DNA of 64,000 nucleotides from Hyalella azteca (lineage: Eukaryota > Arthropoda > Malacostraca > Amphipoda > Hyalellidae): contig NW_025934571.1 in assembly GCF_000764305.2 (NCBI RefSeq), forward strand, positions 2,888-66,887. The letters are read 5' to 3'. Made by a program: the position numbers and the translations under genes. The notes below the pieces were generated by a model. That model was given only the letters and a program-made list of their open reading frames with translations. It made no database searches and had not been told where the DNA came from. Shown in pieces: positions 1 to 12,162 of the stretch. The first letter of the stretch is position 1; every line of letters starts with the position of its first letter.

Positions 1-1632
1 AACAAAAAGGTCTTAGATTTCTGTTTTACATATGTGTACCAAGTTTCAAAACGATCCATCTGTAAACAAAATAGTTTTGTTGGAGGGTAGCCGGTCCCCT
101 TAAGTAAAATCTAAAGGCTTTATCTATTAATGTAGCGGTAGCGCTGTAGCGGCAAAACCTTGTATCGCTACTTAAATATTTAGCGGGCGCTACCTCTACT
201 GCTACATTGCCTTAAATGTAGAGCCGCTACTGCTACTGAAAATGTAGCGGCCGCTAGTAGCAGCCACTACATGTAGGGCGCTACTGCCCACCTCTGCTCA
301 TCTATTACTAACAGTACTCTTAAGTCCTCCTCTTTCATTGTAGATGATGTAGAAGTAGAATAAATGACATTTTCTGTGGTTTTTATTTCTTTGTCATTTA
401 TCGATATGATATTACCATATACATTAATTACCGTATTATTGATGCGATATTACTGTATCCATGAACATACCATTGAGCATTTACAACAACTTTGTCCACT
501 GCAAGCTTCATATCAGCAGCCTTATTGCATTTATTCTGTATCTGTAAGCTTACTGGACGGCTTGTAATTTAGCACCATTTTAATTGGGTTAAGTAAATTT
601 ACTATAAAAAATATAACTCGGTACTCACTGCAGTGAGTGACAGAGTGCATTTTCTCGTCAACAAAAACTTGAGGTCACGGACAGACGAATGGACAGACGG
701 ATGGACAGACAGACGGAAATGGAGAGAACAATAGTGCATTTTTTCCATAAATGAGAAAATGTGCTAAGATCATGAAAAACATACCTGAAACAGAAAGGAA
801 TGTTTTAGTGACATGTTTTAGTGACAACCATCATATGTTTTGGAGAAATAAATCATAGTTCAGGTCATTTACTTTTCATTCTATGATGCCTGGTGCATAA
901 TTCTATATATGACATTCTATAAACAATTTTGTGATGACCGATGATGCACTAATTTTTTGATAAGTGAAATTTTTCTTGCTGAGCGAGGTAAATGTAATCA
1001 ATATTCTTTGTTTTTAAACAATTTTTTTCTTAACTGGAGGCTTTGCTAACAGAGGTTCTACTGTAAATGCGTTTTTGGGGTGTCCCAAATAGCCCTGAGG
1101 GGGTGTCCCGAGTAGCCCCGCGGAAATGGCTGCCATTTTTTTTGATTGCGTTATATAAATTCTGCAAATAAAATTTTCATGCTGACACTTGTCTTCCACT
1201 TTTTTCTAAGCAAAAAGTTTTTAATAGGGCAAATATTTTTTTACTACAGACCTTAGCAGAAGTAACTTTTCAATATAGTGTTTTTCACCATTTTTTTCAG
1301 GAATTTTTCAAAGCTAGTAAATGTAGTATTTTTTGACTTCCTTTATACTACATAGATAGAAAAATGTTGACGTTTACGCCACTATATTTAGTTTTGCAAT
1401 ATTCCAATTAGTTTTGCTACTAAAACAGTTTTACGCCGTGTCAGAGGACTGTCCTGAGTTACCCCGCCAGTCCCGAGTAGCCCCGGTTGATGGTACCAAT
1501 ACATATTTTCCAAACCTTGGGCAGATGGTTAATTGAGCAGCTTTTATATGCTATTTTATAATCTCATGATAATTTCATACTTGGACAAAGTTTATAATAG
1601 TTTCATAACTTATTTAATTTATTTTTGTTCAG
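1..1632. repeat. Repeat-filled left edge: hAT-like end and part of the GGGGnnA element
   Basis: About 130-296 is TAGCGG/CCGCTA-rich sequence ending CTACTGCCCACCTCTG, whose complement (CAGAGGTGGGCAGTAG) resembles the end of a hAT element. 297-1498 is the right part of a copy of the element family also at 12.1-14.8 and 15.5-18.25 kb, ending GGTTGATGGTACC. It contains one copy of the (TCCG)n repeat at about 606-766. No gene is seen. Confidence 0.6.
606..766 (+). repeat. Dispersed repeat with (TCCG)n core, copy 1
   Basis: Shared parts: ATATAACTCGGTACTCACTG, the palindrome ACTCACTGCAGTGAGT, a run of GACGGACAGACAGACGG type, and CCATAAATGAGAAAATG at the other end. It has four more copies in this window. 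Confidence 0.85.
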
Positions 1633-1665
1633 ATTCCAAGTGAAGCTTCGCCAGCAGTAATTAGT

Positions 1666-4374
1666 ATGGGGCTTTCATCAAGTAAAAGCAAAACAAACAG
1701 TGCCAACCATGTCAAGAGCAGTGATGGCAACTCTAGTTGTCCTGAAGAAGATGTCAATTCTACTCCTCTTAGGAAAGTGCTCCCTTTTGACCCACGTTCT
1801 CCTACTGATCATATAACTCGCACTCCCATCACAGTATGTGGTTTATTTGAAAATTGTCCTGTAGCATATTTTACAGTGTAAGCTATGGTAAATTTGTTTT
1901 ATGATTTTGATCTTCTATTAGGCATATATATACATTCCTTATATATAAAAAGAAATATCCAAAACATTTATATATTTGTTCCAAGAGATTGGACATTGTG
2001 CATTGAGTGATTTTCACTTGAATGTTGGATTACATTGCATTCATATGGTGTACAGGTGACATCAACTGGTGAGGACTGCACTCCAGCAAGACCAGCAAAT
2101 CCTGCCACCAGCCTACGAGTCCTGGATGTTGACCCTCGCTCTCCTTCACAACAGGTGATGCTCTTTTCCTTTATTAAATTTAACTATATTGTGATTGTGC
2201 CCACAGTCGAATTCATAAATTTCACTGTTAGTTTCCACAGAAGCCCTCAAAAAAGCATGTTCTGAGTTGCTTCTGACCTCAGGTTCTCAGTGTCAGTACT
2301 GTTGGAAATTTTATTGCCAAACCATAATTTTTTTTTTAATTTTCATCTGGGTTTGTAGTTGGTAGGGTGTATATACACTGATTTATACAGTGTTAAACTT
2401 AAAGGTATAGTACCTATAACAAGATATATTCCTATGTAGGTATATAATTGTTGGATTTAGTGAAATAGATGTATATACTAGGGTATATTAATATACCATT
2501 AGTACCGATCTGCTATTGAGTTCCTTTCACATTTATTTTAGCACCATTCAATTCGTATTGGAGAACCTTTTTCCCAGTTATAGAAAAGATCTCACTTCAT
2601 TGGGACAGATTCATGCTGGGTTTTCACATTTTTTGAAAATGTGTTCATTTTTGGAGTAGTGCAGATCAAAGTGAGATTGTTTCAAAAAATTCCATTACAG
2701 AGAACACAGCAAACAGATTAGCTTGTGGCTTATGTCCATGACTTCATTATAAATTTTCGAATCGTAAACAACCATTAATTTGCAAGGTTAACGAATGCTG
2801 ATTGGCTGCATGTGATGAGAATATTGAATTTTTTTTTTATTTGGGGGATGTGGGAACTCTGAATATATATCGAGTCTGACCTGTTGATTTAGGTTATACT
2901 ATAACCAGGGACACATATATAATCCCTGTATTTGGGCATGGAGAATACACACGAAAGTAAAAGTATAATTGACAAAAACGACTGTTTGATAGTGCAGGTA
3001 ATTTGCTCCGTCATGATCAGAAATTTTCATAAATTTTATTATTGTGTACGTTTCTAATGACATATATACATAAATGTGGTCCACAAGGGTTCCATCTGAT
3101 CATTGTATAATAATCGTTATTCTAGTTCATTCCAATCATAGCCAGCATGAGAGAGCAGGTATTTTATTATAAATGAATACTCTAGTGAAGCGGGTAGTTG
3201 CCAAAGCTTGGAATGGTGGCATTGCCAATAGATCTGAAGTTTTTCTTTGCCTGTTCTTGTAGCTTGTAGATTTTCACTCTCTTTGTTGCTTAAATATTTT
3301 CTTTTCTTCTTTTGGTTTATAATACTTTAACTTCAACGTAAGAAGGAAATTGCTCCCTCTCATACAGTTGTACCTAACATTTAATGTACGTATCTTCTAT
3401 GCCTCATGACCTAATTACAGAAATTTAATAAATGACCAAACAAGTAAAAAAGTCACTAGATTGCTTTAATCGCAGATTCACTAGAAATTTAAAAGCGAAG
3501 AAAACACCACAAAAATTTAGCATATCTCGCCCTTATAGATATGCTAAATTTTTGTGGTGTTTTCTTCGCTTTTAAATGACCAAACAATTTTATTGTTTGC
3601 AGAAATTTGATAAATGACCCGACAATTTTATTGCTATTTCAACTTCATTACACTCAAATTTATTGTAGATTTGCTTCATCTGAATTTACAATTTCTTGTA
3701 TACCTACTGTTTTTCAAGTAGATACTGATCGCCAAAGACCTTTTTTCCAGGTCACGAGAACGCCGATAGTCATTGATGACAGTGCCGATAATGCTTCCAC
3801 TGTTGCTCTGTCAACCCCCAAATCATCTGGCATTAGAAGCAAGCCTCACGCTCTGAATAAACCCGATGAGTCGCCCACTCCTGAATTGAGCTTTGGTATT
3901 CGAGACGAAGAAAACGATCCTAGATCTCCCTCAGTTACAGTGCCACGTACTCCTCTTGAAGACAAGCTTTTTAAGGTTTCTATTCGAGACGCCAATTCAA
4001 GTTCTAGTTCTGTGGCTTACGCTTCAGCCAAAAATTCAATTCAGGAACAAAATCAACAGTCGAGCAAAGATGAAAATAATGAGTTTGATCAATCCAATGT
4101 GGAAGATGACAAAGAAAATAAGGAGAGCAGCACCAAGGACGAGAAGTGCATTAAGAATGTATCAAATCCGGCACCAATGACAAGGTCGCCCTTATCGAGC
4201 AGCAATAAGACCAACTGCAGCACACCTCGAAACTTGCTTCAAGCAAAGCAGTGCAGGACAATAGAGGAGGAGTTCACCAAGAACCAACGTAACATTCTTG
4301 CACAAATCAATGCGGTTGATGAAGAAGTCGTGACAGTAGTTCCTTCTACCACTCAGTTTGTCGAACAAATCTAA
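1666..4374 (+). CDS. CDCA3: CDCA3 / Tome-1-like cell division cycle-associated protein, 3 coding exons
   Basis: The coding exons are 1666-1833, 2056-2154 and 3751-4374, all phase 0 with GT-AG borders, and give 296 aa (human CDCA3 is 268). What is seen: three copies of a DPRSP-x(4-6)-RTP[IL] motif at residues about 42, 82 and 146, an acidic/Ser-rich middle, and a KEN box (DDKENKES) at 210-212. Exon borders fall inside or next to the DPRSP repeats. The start MGLSSSK has the Gly-2/Ser-6 layout of an N-myristoylation site. An acceptor at 1631-1632 lies just upstream of the ATG, so a 5' UTR exon must lie further left. Family knowledge: CDCA3 promotes mitotic entry through SKP1-linked turnover of WEE1 and is itself destroyed through APC/C-Cdh1, which fits the KEN box. 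I infer orthology from the DPRSP/RTP repeats plus KEN; the rest of the protein is too diverged to align by eye. Confidence 0.8.
3487..3577. repeat. Perfect 41-bp hairpin in CDCA3 intron 2
   Basis: Arms 3487-3527 and 3537-3577 are exact inverted complements with a 9-base loop. The surroundings carry imperfect direct repeats of AAATTTGATAAATGACC. Confidence 0.93.
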
Positions 4375-4698
4375 CCGTCAAAGTATAGACATTTTTAGAT
4401 CGTTCCAATTTTTAAGAAATATATCAAATGAAACGTTCGTGAAAGCTTTGCGCATGAGAAGGAGGAAAAAAAGGAAATTTTGTGAAAGCATTGCGCATGA
4501 AAATCCGTTATTTTTACGTTGCATTACAATTAGGCTTGATCATGGCTGCAAGTAGTCAAGTCTGTGAAAGTGTGCTTACGTGAAACCATTAGTATTCTGG
4601 TTAAATTAAGGCGGGCAAAGAAGAGCAATATTACATTCCTTTTCTTAAATTTAGCATTGGAAATTGTTTATGTCGCCAAATGTTACCTGATGGTCTCG

Positions 4699-4704
4699 AA
4701 TAAA
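4699..4704 (+). terminator. Poly(A) signal AATAAA of the CDCA3-like gene
   Basis: A canonical AATAAA hexamer lies about 325 bp after the CDCA3 stop codon, on the coding strand and before the next repeat. It is the first such hexamer after the stop. Confidence 0.5.
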
Positions 4705-5029
4705 ATACTCGTTTTATGTATTTGAAACTTTATCTGTTCTCTTGTTTTCTTAGTCTTTTATTAAGTGAATCAATATTTTTGACTGCTGTCTGATTCATAT
4801 TGTTTTGCGTCTTAAATATTGCAAATTGCCTTCATTGACGAGATGAGATATGGTACATAACATGAGAGATGTGACGACGTCCTGGCGTTTTCCATTGAAT
4901 TGGTATCTTGAACAGTTCAAGTGGAAGACCGTTCCAAGTTCAAGTGGATCTTATATACGTTCTGCGAGTACGTCCAGCGTACGGCGATTTAAAACAATTT
5001 TTTTCTTTGTTCTTAGTATTCAGCCTTTT

Positions 5030-5172
5030 AGCGCATTTTCTCATTCATGAAAAAAATTCACTATTGTGCTCGCCATGTCCATCTGGCTGTCCGTCCGTCC
5101 GTCCGTGACCTCAAGTTTTCATCGACGAGAAAATGCGCTGTCACTCACTGCTGTGAGTACTGAGTTATATTT
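5030..5172 (-). repeat. Dispersed repeat with (TCCG)n core, copy 2
   Basis: The same family in reverse orientation, from GCGCATTTTCTCATTCATG to TGAGTACTGAGTTATATTTT. Confidence 0.85.
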
Positions 5173-5177
5173 TTTAC

Positions 5178-6185
5178 ACTTCTATGCTCAATGATTTGAT
5201 TAGATTATCGATGAGTTTGGAATTTTTACATAAGGAAGAACAGATCACGTTGATCAGAAAACGAATTTTTCTTTGACTAAAATGTAGTTTGCTTATGCTG
5301 CTGTTGATATTAAATAAAAATGTCGTGCCAAATTTCTTTAATCGACCATTTGGTTATATAACTTCCAATTTTACTTCAGTACGGAAACTGATGGAGAATC
5401 ATTTATGCTAATAGGATTACGAATTAAGGTGCAGCATGACGCCACTTGAGTGAATAGAAAATGTTCCTACGATAGTTCTGTAGTTCATTTCGCTTGACAA
5501 AGTTAACAGTCACATTTTGGGCATAGTTCTTTAGTGTTTACATTCATGCCATGCGCCAGTTAAGAAAATGTCAACCAATGGAGGATAATGAGACAATTTA
5601 CCATAAAACGATATATCCTGAAGTGTTCTCCGCTGAAGATGGAGACAGGGACCTCGCTGCTCATAGAATTTAATTTCCAAAACTTCTATGCTCAATGATT
5701 TGATTAGATTATCGATGAGTTTGAAATTTTTAGATAAGGAAGAACAGATCACCTTGATCAGAAAATTAATTTTTCTTTGACTAAAATGTAGTTTGCTTAT
5801 GCTGCTGTTGATATTAAATAAAAATGTCGTGCCAAATTTCTTTAATCGACCATTTGGTTATATAACTTCCAATTTTACTTCAGTACGGAAACTGATGGAG
5901 AATCATTTATGCTAATAGGATTACGAATTAAGGTGCAGCATGACGCCACTTGAGTGAATAGAAAATGTTCCTACGATAGTTCTGTAGTTCATTTCGCTTG
6001 ACAAAGTTAACAGTCACATTTTGGGCATAGTTCTTTAGTGTTTACATTCATGCCATGCGCCAGTTAAGAAAATGTCAACCAATGGAGGATAATGAGACAA
6101 TTTACCATAAAACGATATATCCTGAAGTTTTCTCCGCTGAAGATGGAGACAGGGACCTCGCTGCTCATAGAATTTAATTTCCAAA
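5178..6185. repeat. 504-bp tandem duplication between CDCA3 and CSN7
   Basis: 5178-5681 and 5682-6185 are near-identical direct copies with a handful of differences. They contain no recognisable coding sequence. The near identity points to a young duplication or two collapsed haplotypes laid end to end. Confidence 0.92.
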
Positions 6186-6893
6186 CACATCGCAGATACC
6201 TATACGCAAAATAGTTTAGGATCCTCAGAATATCAACGTTGCCAAAGGAATCGAAAGCCAAAAAGATGGCCAAGCAGGCCTCGTGTTAATTCACTGGGGT
6301 AGATGTGAGTCATTAAAGCGAAATGAAAAATTGATACACGAGGAATAACTGACGGGACAAGGAATTGTTCGTCTTTATAGTTAACGGGACGACCAGCTTC
6401 TTGTTTTTATCTCACAAAACACACCCCCCCCCCTCCCCAAAAAAAATGGTGAAAATTCAGACAAAGTTCTATCTTGGAGATTCAGACGTAAAATTGAGTA
6501 ACTAGGCAAGTGTTACGTTTATAATAAATTTAACCACGCCAAGCGTGTTAATATATGGTTTCGGAGGTTATGCTGTTGGAAAATATTGTAGAGATTTTCA
6601 TTTTGACTTGTAGATGGAAAGCTTATTTGCGTTGATTGTGAGCTTTAGTGTAAGCATAGCAAAAGGAAATAAATGATAATTGTTTGGGTTTGGCCAGGAA
6701 ATATTCGTCAGAAAGACTAAAATGGCGTTTATAAACTGATCTCACAAGAAAACAGAGCTTTGCTTCCAAAGAGTCACATTAATTAATTCAATTCATATAC
6801 GTAGAATAATTAAACCGCATGTTTATTACGTTTTTTGAGGAGCTGAAATCTACTGTGAAAACACCTGTCCACTTCACTCCTACAAGAATATTT

Positions 6894-6899
6894 TTTATT
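6894..6899 (-). terminator. Poly(A) signal AATAAA of CSN7
   Basis: The minus strand reads AATAAA about 35 bp beyond the CSN7 stop codon (6934-6936), a normal position for the cleavage signal of this gene. Confidence 0.55.
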
Positions 6900-6933
6900 C
6901 GTTGCCCTATAAATACACGATGAACTTAGGACG

Positions 6934-9059
6934 CTACGAAGATTTAGGCCAGAATTTAGAAGGAATCGCCTTAGTCATGCCTGAAGACCCAGTGCCTTTC
7001 TTCTGCCTGTGGAGTTTCTTCTCGAAATCTCTGAGACCTTCGATCTGAGAAGCACCATCTTCAGTGTCACCGCTCGAGCCAGCTTGCCGCAGGAAATTAG
7101 CCTTTATTTTGTTTACCTGCCAGGAATATGGATCATAAGGCCCATTAATTTACTATAAATTTTTAAGAAAATCCAAAAAATTTCAAACAAATTAGTACCA
7201 AAAGTGCTTACCCAAAAAAATGATGTTAGAGTAAAGATATCATAATTAGTGGTCATTCTTTACTAGAAAAATGAAATGATTTCCCGAGAGTTGCTATTAT
7301 TCACTATTCTCAAAAACTAGACTAACTATACGACCATATGATTATTTCTGTCCTTATTCAATTCTTAATAATAAGACAAATATCATTGTTGGAACGACTA
7401 AATACGTTATGATGAATTGAAGTATAACTCTGAATCCAAATTGCATTCTGTGCTAATGCTTGAAATTTTCTGTACATAAATTATTTTTATTCGGGAGTTT
7501 GTACCTCAAACTCGATGTAGTTGGCCTGCTGTATACTTAGCTCCTTCTGACTGTTGGCTTTCAACACAAGCGACTCGAGAGTTCCCAGCAGTCCATTGCA
7601 ATTATTGCACCACGCCTGTAAACGTAGAATATCAGTCACATTATATTGGAATGACACTTTTAATTTAAAAAGGAATTTATTAATTTTTACAGCCAAGGAT
7701 AACATCAATTCTGTGTATTCATTGGCTTCATTTTTCAACCTAAGGGGAAACTGAGTAAAACTAGCAACCTCTTGAGATGGACAGAAATATCAGGAAGATT
7801 TTTAGGTTTATTATTGCATGCAAATCAAAACAAATGTTCAAACCTTAAGAGTAGCAGCAATATCAGGTAGATCTTCAGGCTTGATATCACGCCCTAAGGC
7901 AAAGTCCACTTCCAAGACCCCATTCTTCTGGTCCAGTTTGCCATGTAGCACATCTAAGAAAGTAACCACAGAAACTTTTTTCATTAATTCCATTCATGAA
8001 ATGAACTGAAGAATTTTCAAGTCGACTGAAATGATGAATATTACGAGGCTATGGAGCATAGAAATGGAAATTTGCTAACTATCATACATGACAATATGAC
8101 TCGATTCTTAACCAAAGAAACAAAGTAATGCTTCAATATCTAATAGTAGTCTCACCTGCATAAATAGCTTCAATTATTAAATCCTCCAACTCTCTCCGAC
8201 TATTTAAGCAAAGTTCCTTAACTAAATTATCAAGAAGTAAAGTTTTGGCTGAGTTTGCCATGGTGATGATGGTGAGATGACGAAGCTTGGTGAGCATAAG
8301 AGGGGAGAGTGGAGGCAAGGGAGGCTCGCTCTTCAGGTAATCTTCATAAACTCCAAATGCAAACACCTCCACCAGTCTGTAGTATGAGCTGTATTCAACC
8401 ACTGAATTCAGCTGAAAAGGAAATAAAATGTACACTATGATGGATGAGAAAGGAAGAAGGCTATCCATGTAGAATTTGCTTTTGGTAAAAATAAAATTAG
8501 AAGAAATGTTTATATTACAAAAAAACATTAAATAAGAATACCCTATTTAAATGAAGACAAATCTAGATGAACTCGTCAAAATTTATGTACAGAAAATCTC
8601 ATAATAATACATCTTCCAGAAGTGAATGCATACCAATAAAAATGAATGAAATTCATCTTATTTAAAAAGACCTATAATTTTTGACAAACAAACCTCTTTA
8701 ATATTTGGCATTTGTAGAAGTTCTGCAAAGACATAAAGACCAGGAGCTTCAAGAGCTTCTTTGATGAGTTGTACAGCTGCAGCTCCTTTTGCAGACTTAG
8801 CAAGTATGAGGAACTGCTCCCCAATGGCAGCCGACCCACCATCGCCACACGTTGGGTCACAGATTGAGGTAACACCAGGTGCTGGTGCTACTCCTATGGC
8901 ACCATTTGTGCTATGGCTTGGGTCTAATGCTGATGATGACGATGGGGATGGGTCTGGTTTATCTCCAGATAACAATGGCTTTTCAATCTCAAGATTGCAG
9001 CTTGAAGAGTCCATAGAAAGAATGCTGCTGCTTAAACCACTGTCATTGGCAGATGCCAT
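6934..9059 (-). CDS. COPS7: COP9 signalosome complex subunit 7 (CSN7), 5 coding exons
   Basis: The exons, 5' to 3', are 9059-8694, 8411-8156, 7953-7844, 7615-7505 and 7116-6934. They join in frame (phases 0,1,0,0) to 341 aa. The core matches CSN7: [10 protein letters not shown] and [12 protein letters not shown] near residues 81-115, [11 protein letters not shown] and [13 protein letters not shown] in the PCI domain, then [18 protein letters not shown], and [14 protein letters not shown] leading into a charged C-terminal helix that continues in the last exon ([15 protein letters not shown]). CSN7 is a PCI-domain scaffold subunit of the COP9 signalosome, which removes NEDD8 from cullins. About 80 residues rich in Ser, Pro, Asp and Gly precede the family core, longer than in vertebrate CSN7. 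The start at 9059 is the only ATG in frame upstream of the core in this exon. The last exon is often missed because an in-frame stop follows exon 4's donor at 7504. Confidence 0.92.
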
Positions 9060-9510
9060 AGTGAATAACTACAAATTGAACATATAGCAGTTGCAATAAC
9101 AAAACTTTCAAATCTGTAAAGAACAGAAACACGAATAAAAAAATAATATTTGGTGAATACATAAATGAAATCACAATACTGCTTACTCTATTTCAAAAGC
9201 CAAGAATTATAGTCGACAATATGACATAGATAATCTGAATTTCTGGTGCTTTCTAATGGCAGATGTGGGTCTCATTATCAATTTAATGTTATTTGTTTAC
9301 AAGCTCCTGTTACTTGGAAGTTCTAGTCATCTGTATTATGGAGCTAACTGTTTACATCAAAGTAAACAGCAATAATTTCAAAAGATATATTTAACTAAAA
9401 AAAAAATGAAGAATGGGAAAATCAAATATGGACAATTTTGACAACATGCATGTACCCTTTCATCATGGATATATTTAACATTGTCAATGCTATTCATACC
9501 TAGTGGATTG

Positions 9511-9603
9511 GGACCAAGAAGTCCGCCAGTCACAAAAGGGTTATATGGTAGTGAAATGATGTTCCTTTGTGCTTGCTGGTGGCACAAGCACATAGTCTAC
9601 TCA
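9511..9603 (-). other. Possible upstream exon, unassigned
   Basis: On the minus strand a stretch bounded by an AG (CCTGAGTAG) and a good donor (CACTAG then GTATGAAT) encodes MCLCHQQAQRNIISLPYNPF and then VTGGLLGPNPL. It lies about 450 bp upstream of the CSN7 start, but splicing it to the acceptor before the CSN7 ATG gives a quick stop in that frame. It could be an untranslated first exon of CSN7, part of another gene, or chance. Confidence 0.25.
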
Positions 9604-10139
9604 GGAAAGTCAAACAGTAGAAGCTATTTGTTGGTTGGAAATAAAAGAACCTAACTAATAAAACTACATTTAGGATATTTACAACATTTAGGAAAGATTG
9701 GGATAATTGTTAAGAAAAATGCATGATCAGGCTACAAGAATGTATAGAAAATTCATGACGTGGGAGCCACAAGATTCTAGTAATAAGGGAAATTAGAATC
9801 CTGTTCAGCACTTTCAATTTCTAGTTGGCAATTCACAGATAATGGCACCATTCTGGCAAGTAGATGTTACTAGTAGAAACTCTTTCTAAAATATGAATAG
9901 AGCAAATAATGCAAAATTTGGCTATTCTGTTGCAAGCAGGGTTGGCAATGATTAAATCAAAATGATTAAATCACTTGATTTTTTTACCACGTTTTTCTTA
10001 GCTCGCTTTCGTGTCTGTGATGATCAAATCTTGCAATCAATATTTCACCAACTTTCCCATTAGCTAGCGCTCTGAAACTTTTAGGGAAGCTCAGCTCCCG
10101 ATAACAATACAATAATCAATAATTTGTTGCACGTTTCCA

Positions 10140-10371
10140 NNNNNNNNNNNNNNNNNNNNNNNNNNNNNNNNNNNNNNNNNNNNNNNNNNNNNNNNNNNNN
10201 NNNNNNNNNNNNNNNNNNNNNNNNNNNNNNNNNNNNNNNNNNNNNNNNNNNNNNNNNNNNNNNNNNNNNNNNNNNNNNNNNNNNNNNNNNNNNNNNNNNN
10301 NNNNNNNNNNNNNNNNNNNNNNNNNNNNNNNNNNNNNNNNNNNNNNNNNNNNNNNNNNNNNNNNNNNNNNN
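10140..10371. other. Assembly gap (232 N)
   Basis: A run of N. Single-base N joins also occur at 31571, 39055, 50142, 51689 and 56023. The one at 50142 cuts SH3-1 of DNMBP. Confidence 0.99.
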
Positions 10372-11123
10372 TGTATAGAGGGTAGAGTCTGGTAGATTTT
10401 TAGGACATAAAACTAGTGGATCTATTGATAGTGCTGTGCACTGTGCTATCAGCTACCTATCTGTTACGTACTGTTATGTGACTCTTCAATGTTTAGAAGA
10501 TCTGCATTCCTGAAGTGTTTTTGTATATTGAAGCCAGTTACATGGTCAATATTTAGCTTATTACCTTGCTCCATACAAACTTTACAAAGCTAATGAATAG
10601 ACTTACCAATAATGTTTACCCAAAAATCCCTAAGTGGTAAACACAACCTTGGCCTGTTGGCCATTATTGAAGGCAATAAATGCCCTTTTTAGCCATCCAT
10701 TATGATCAATATAGGTACTGTTATTGTTAGTAGGCTAATTGCAACATAAAAAATAACACATCAAAAAGACAAAAAAGTTGAAAAAATCAAAAAAATAAAA
10801 TAAATCGCCAACCCTGGTTGCAAGGATTATATTTTTAGGCATAAAGTGTTGCCAGTATTCTAAGTTGAGGATTTGTTACCAAAAATACCTTAACTTCCAA
10901 GATTTTTCTTCAAAAATACTTGTAAAGAGGCAGACATTGTGACATTCCGAATATAATCTAAAAAATATATGGTATTTTGACATTTAGAAACAATCCATTG
11001 CATAGGACCTCCCAAGCCACCTGACAACGCACCAAGACCAACTGCCCATAAACAAACATCAGCTGGCAGCCTGTTTCAGCTATCATAATGGGTAAAAATT
11101 TCAATTTATTCTAAGTAACAGTA

Positions 11124-12162
11124 GGTAATAAAGCCAAGTTCAAGTCATTTACTGACAAAAGATTGTGAAAAATTAACAGGTACTTGATGAATTTAGAAAC
11201 CAATCAAACCATTGACACTGAATACCGTCAAAGTCAAACAGGGTAATCAGGGACAGGCAGGGTAATAATGGACAGGCACAGCTTTGAATTAGAACACTTG
11301 AATATTGAGCACTACTTAATTAGGCTTTTAATTAACAGCTATTAGGCTTTTAATTAGGAAAATTTTAATTTCTGCACACAGCTTGGAACGAGCTGTGTGT
11401 GTCCAATTCAAGTTGTGTTGGAATTAGTTTTTATGTGTCTAAATCTGTTCCTTAACTTAATCATCTATTAATTTATTTACCACTTGAAATCAGCAAATAC
11501 AAGTATACTTAAAGCAGTTAAAGGATTCCTAATAGGCCTATATTCACAGACGTATTTAAAAGTCTCAAACCATAATATTCTTTCTACACAAACAGTTTAT
11601 ATTACTATTTGGTAGAGCAAGGTCAACTGGTCAACTGTCAACTTTGACACATTTTTCGATGATCTCATTGGGTGGCATGCAGCCATGCAGACTGATGCAG
11701 TGGCATGCACCGTCTCTCTTTGGTCCTTGGATCTCAACATTTTCCCGCTAGATGGCCCAGACCTAGTGTTTTGGCAGTAGGGTAAACGCGGTATATTCCG
11801 ACATCGTAGGTAATTCCGTCACTTCTCTAGTTTTTCCTTTATATTAAGCTTTGTTTTAGTTCCATCATCAATGTAGGGTAAACGCGGTATATTCCGACAT
11901 CGTAGGTAATTCCGTCACTTCTCTAGTTTTTCCTTTATATTAAGCTTTGTTTTAGTTCCATGCGTTCATTGATGGTTGAAATGGTGACGTCATACATTTG
12001 CGAGTAGGTAATCAAAGCCAAGTTCAAGTCATTAACTAACAAAATATTGTGAAAAATCAACAGGTAATTGAAGATGAATTTAGAAACCAATCAAACCATT
12101 GACACTGAATACCGTCAAAGTCAAACAGGGTAATAAGGGACTGGCAGGGTAATAATGGACAG
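11124..12162. repeat. Direct repeats inside the 11-12 kb intergenic region
   Basis: A stretch of about 155 bp (AAGCCAAGTTCAAGTCATT to GGGTAATAATGGACAG) occurs at 11128-11279 and 12012-12162. A 96-bp unit (GTAGGGTAAACGCGGTATAT start) is tandem at 11777 and 11873 and occurs inverted at 18395-18512. No coding sequence is seen. Confidence 0.8.
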
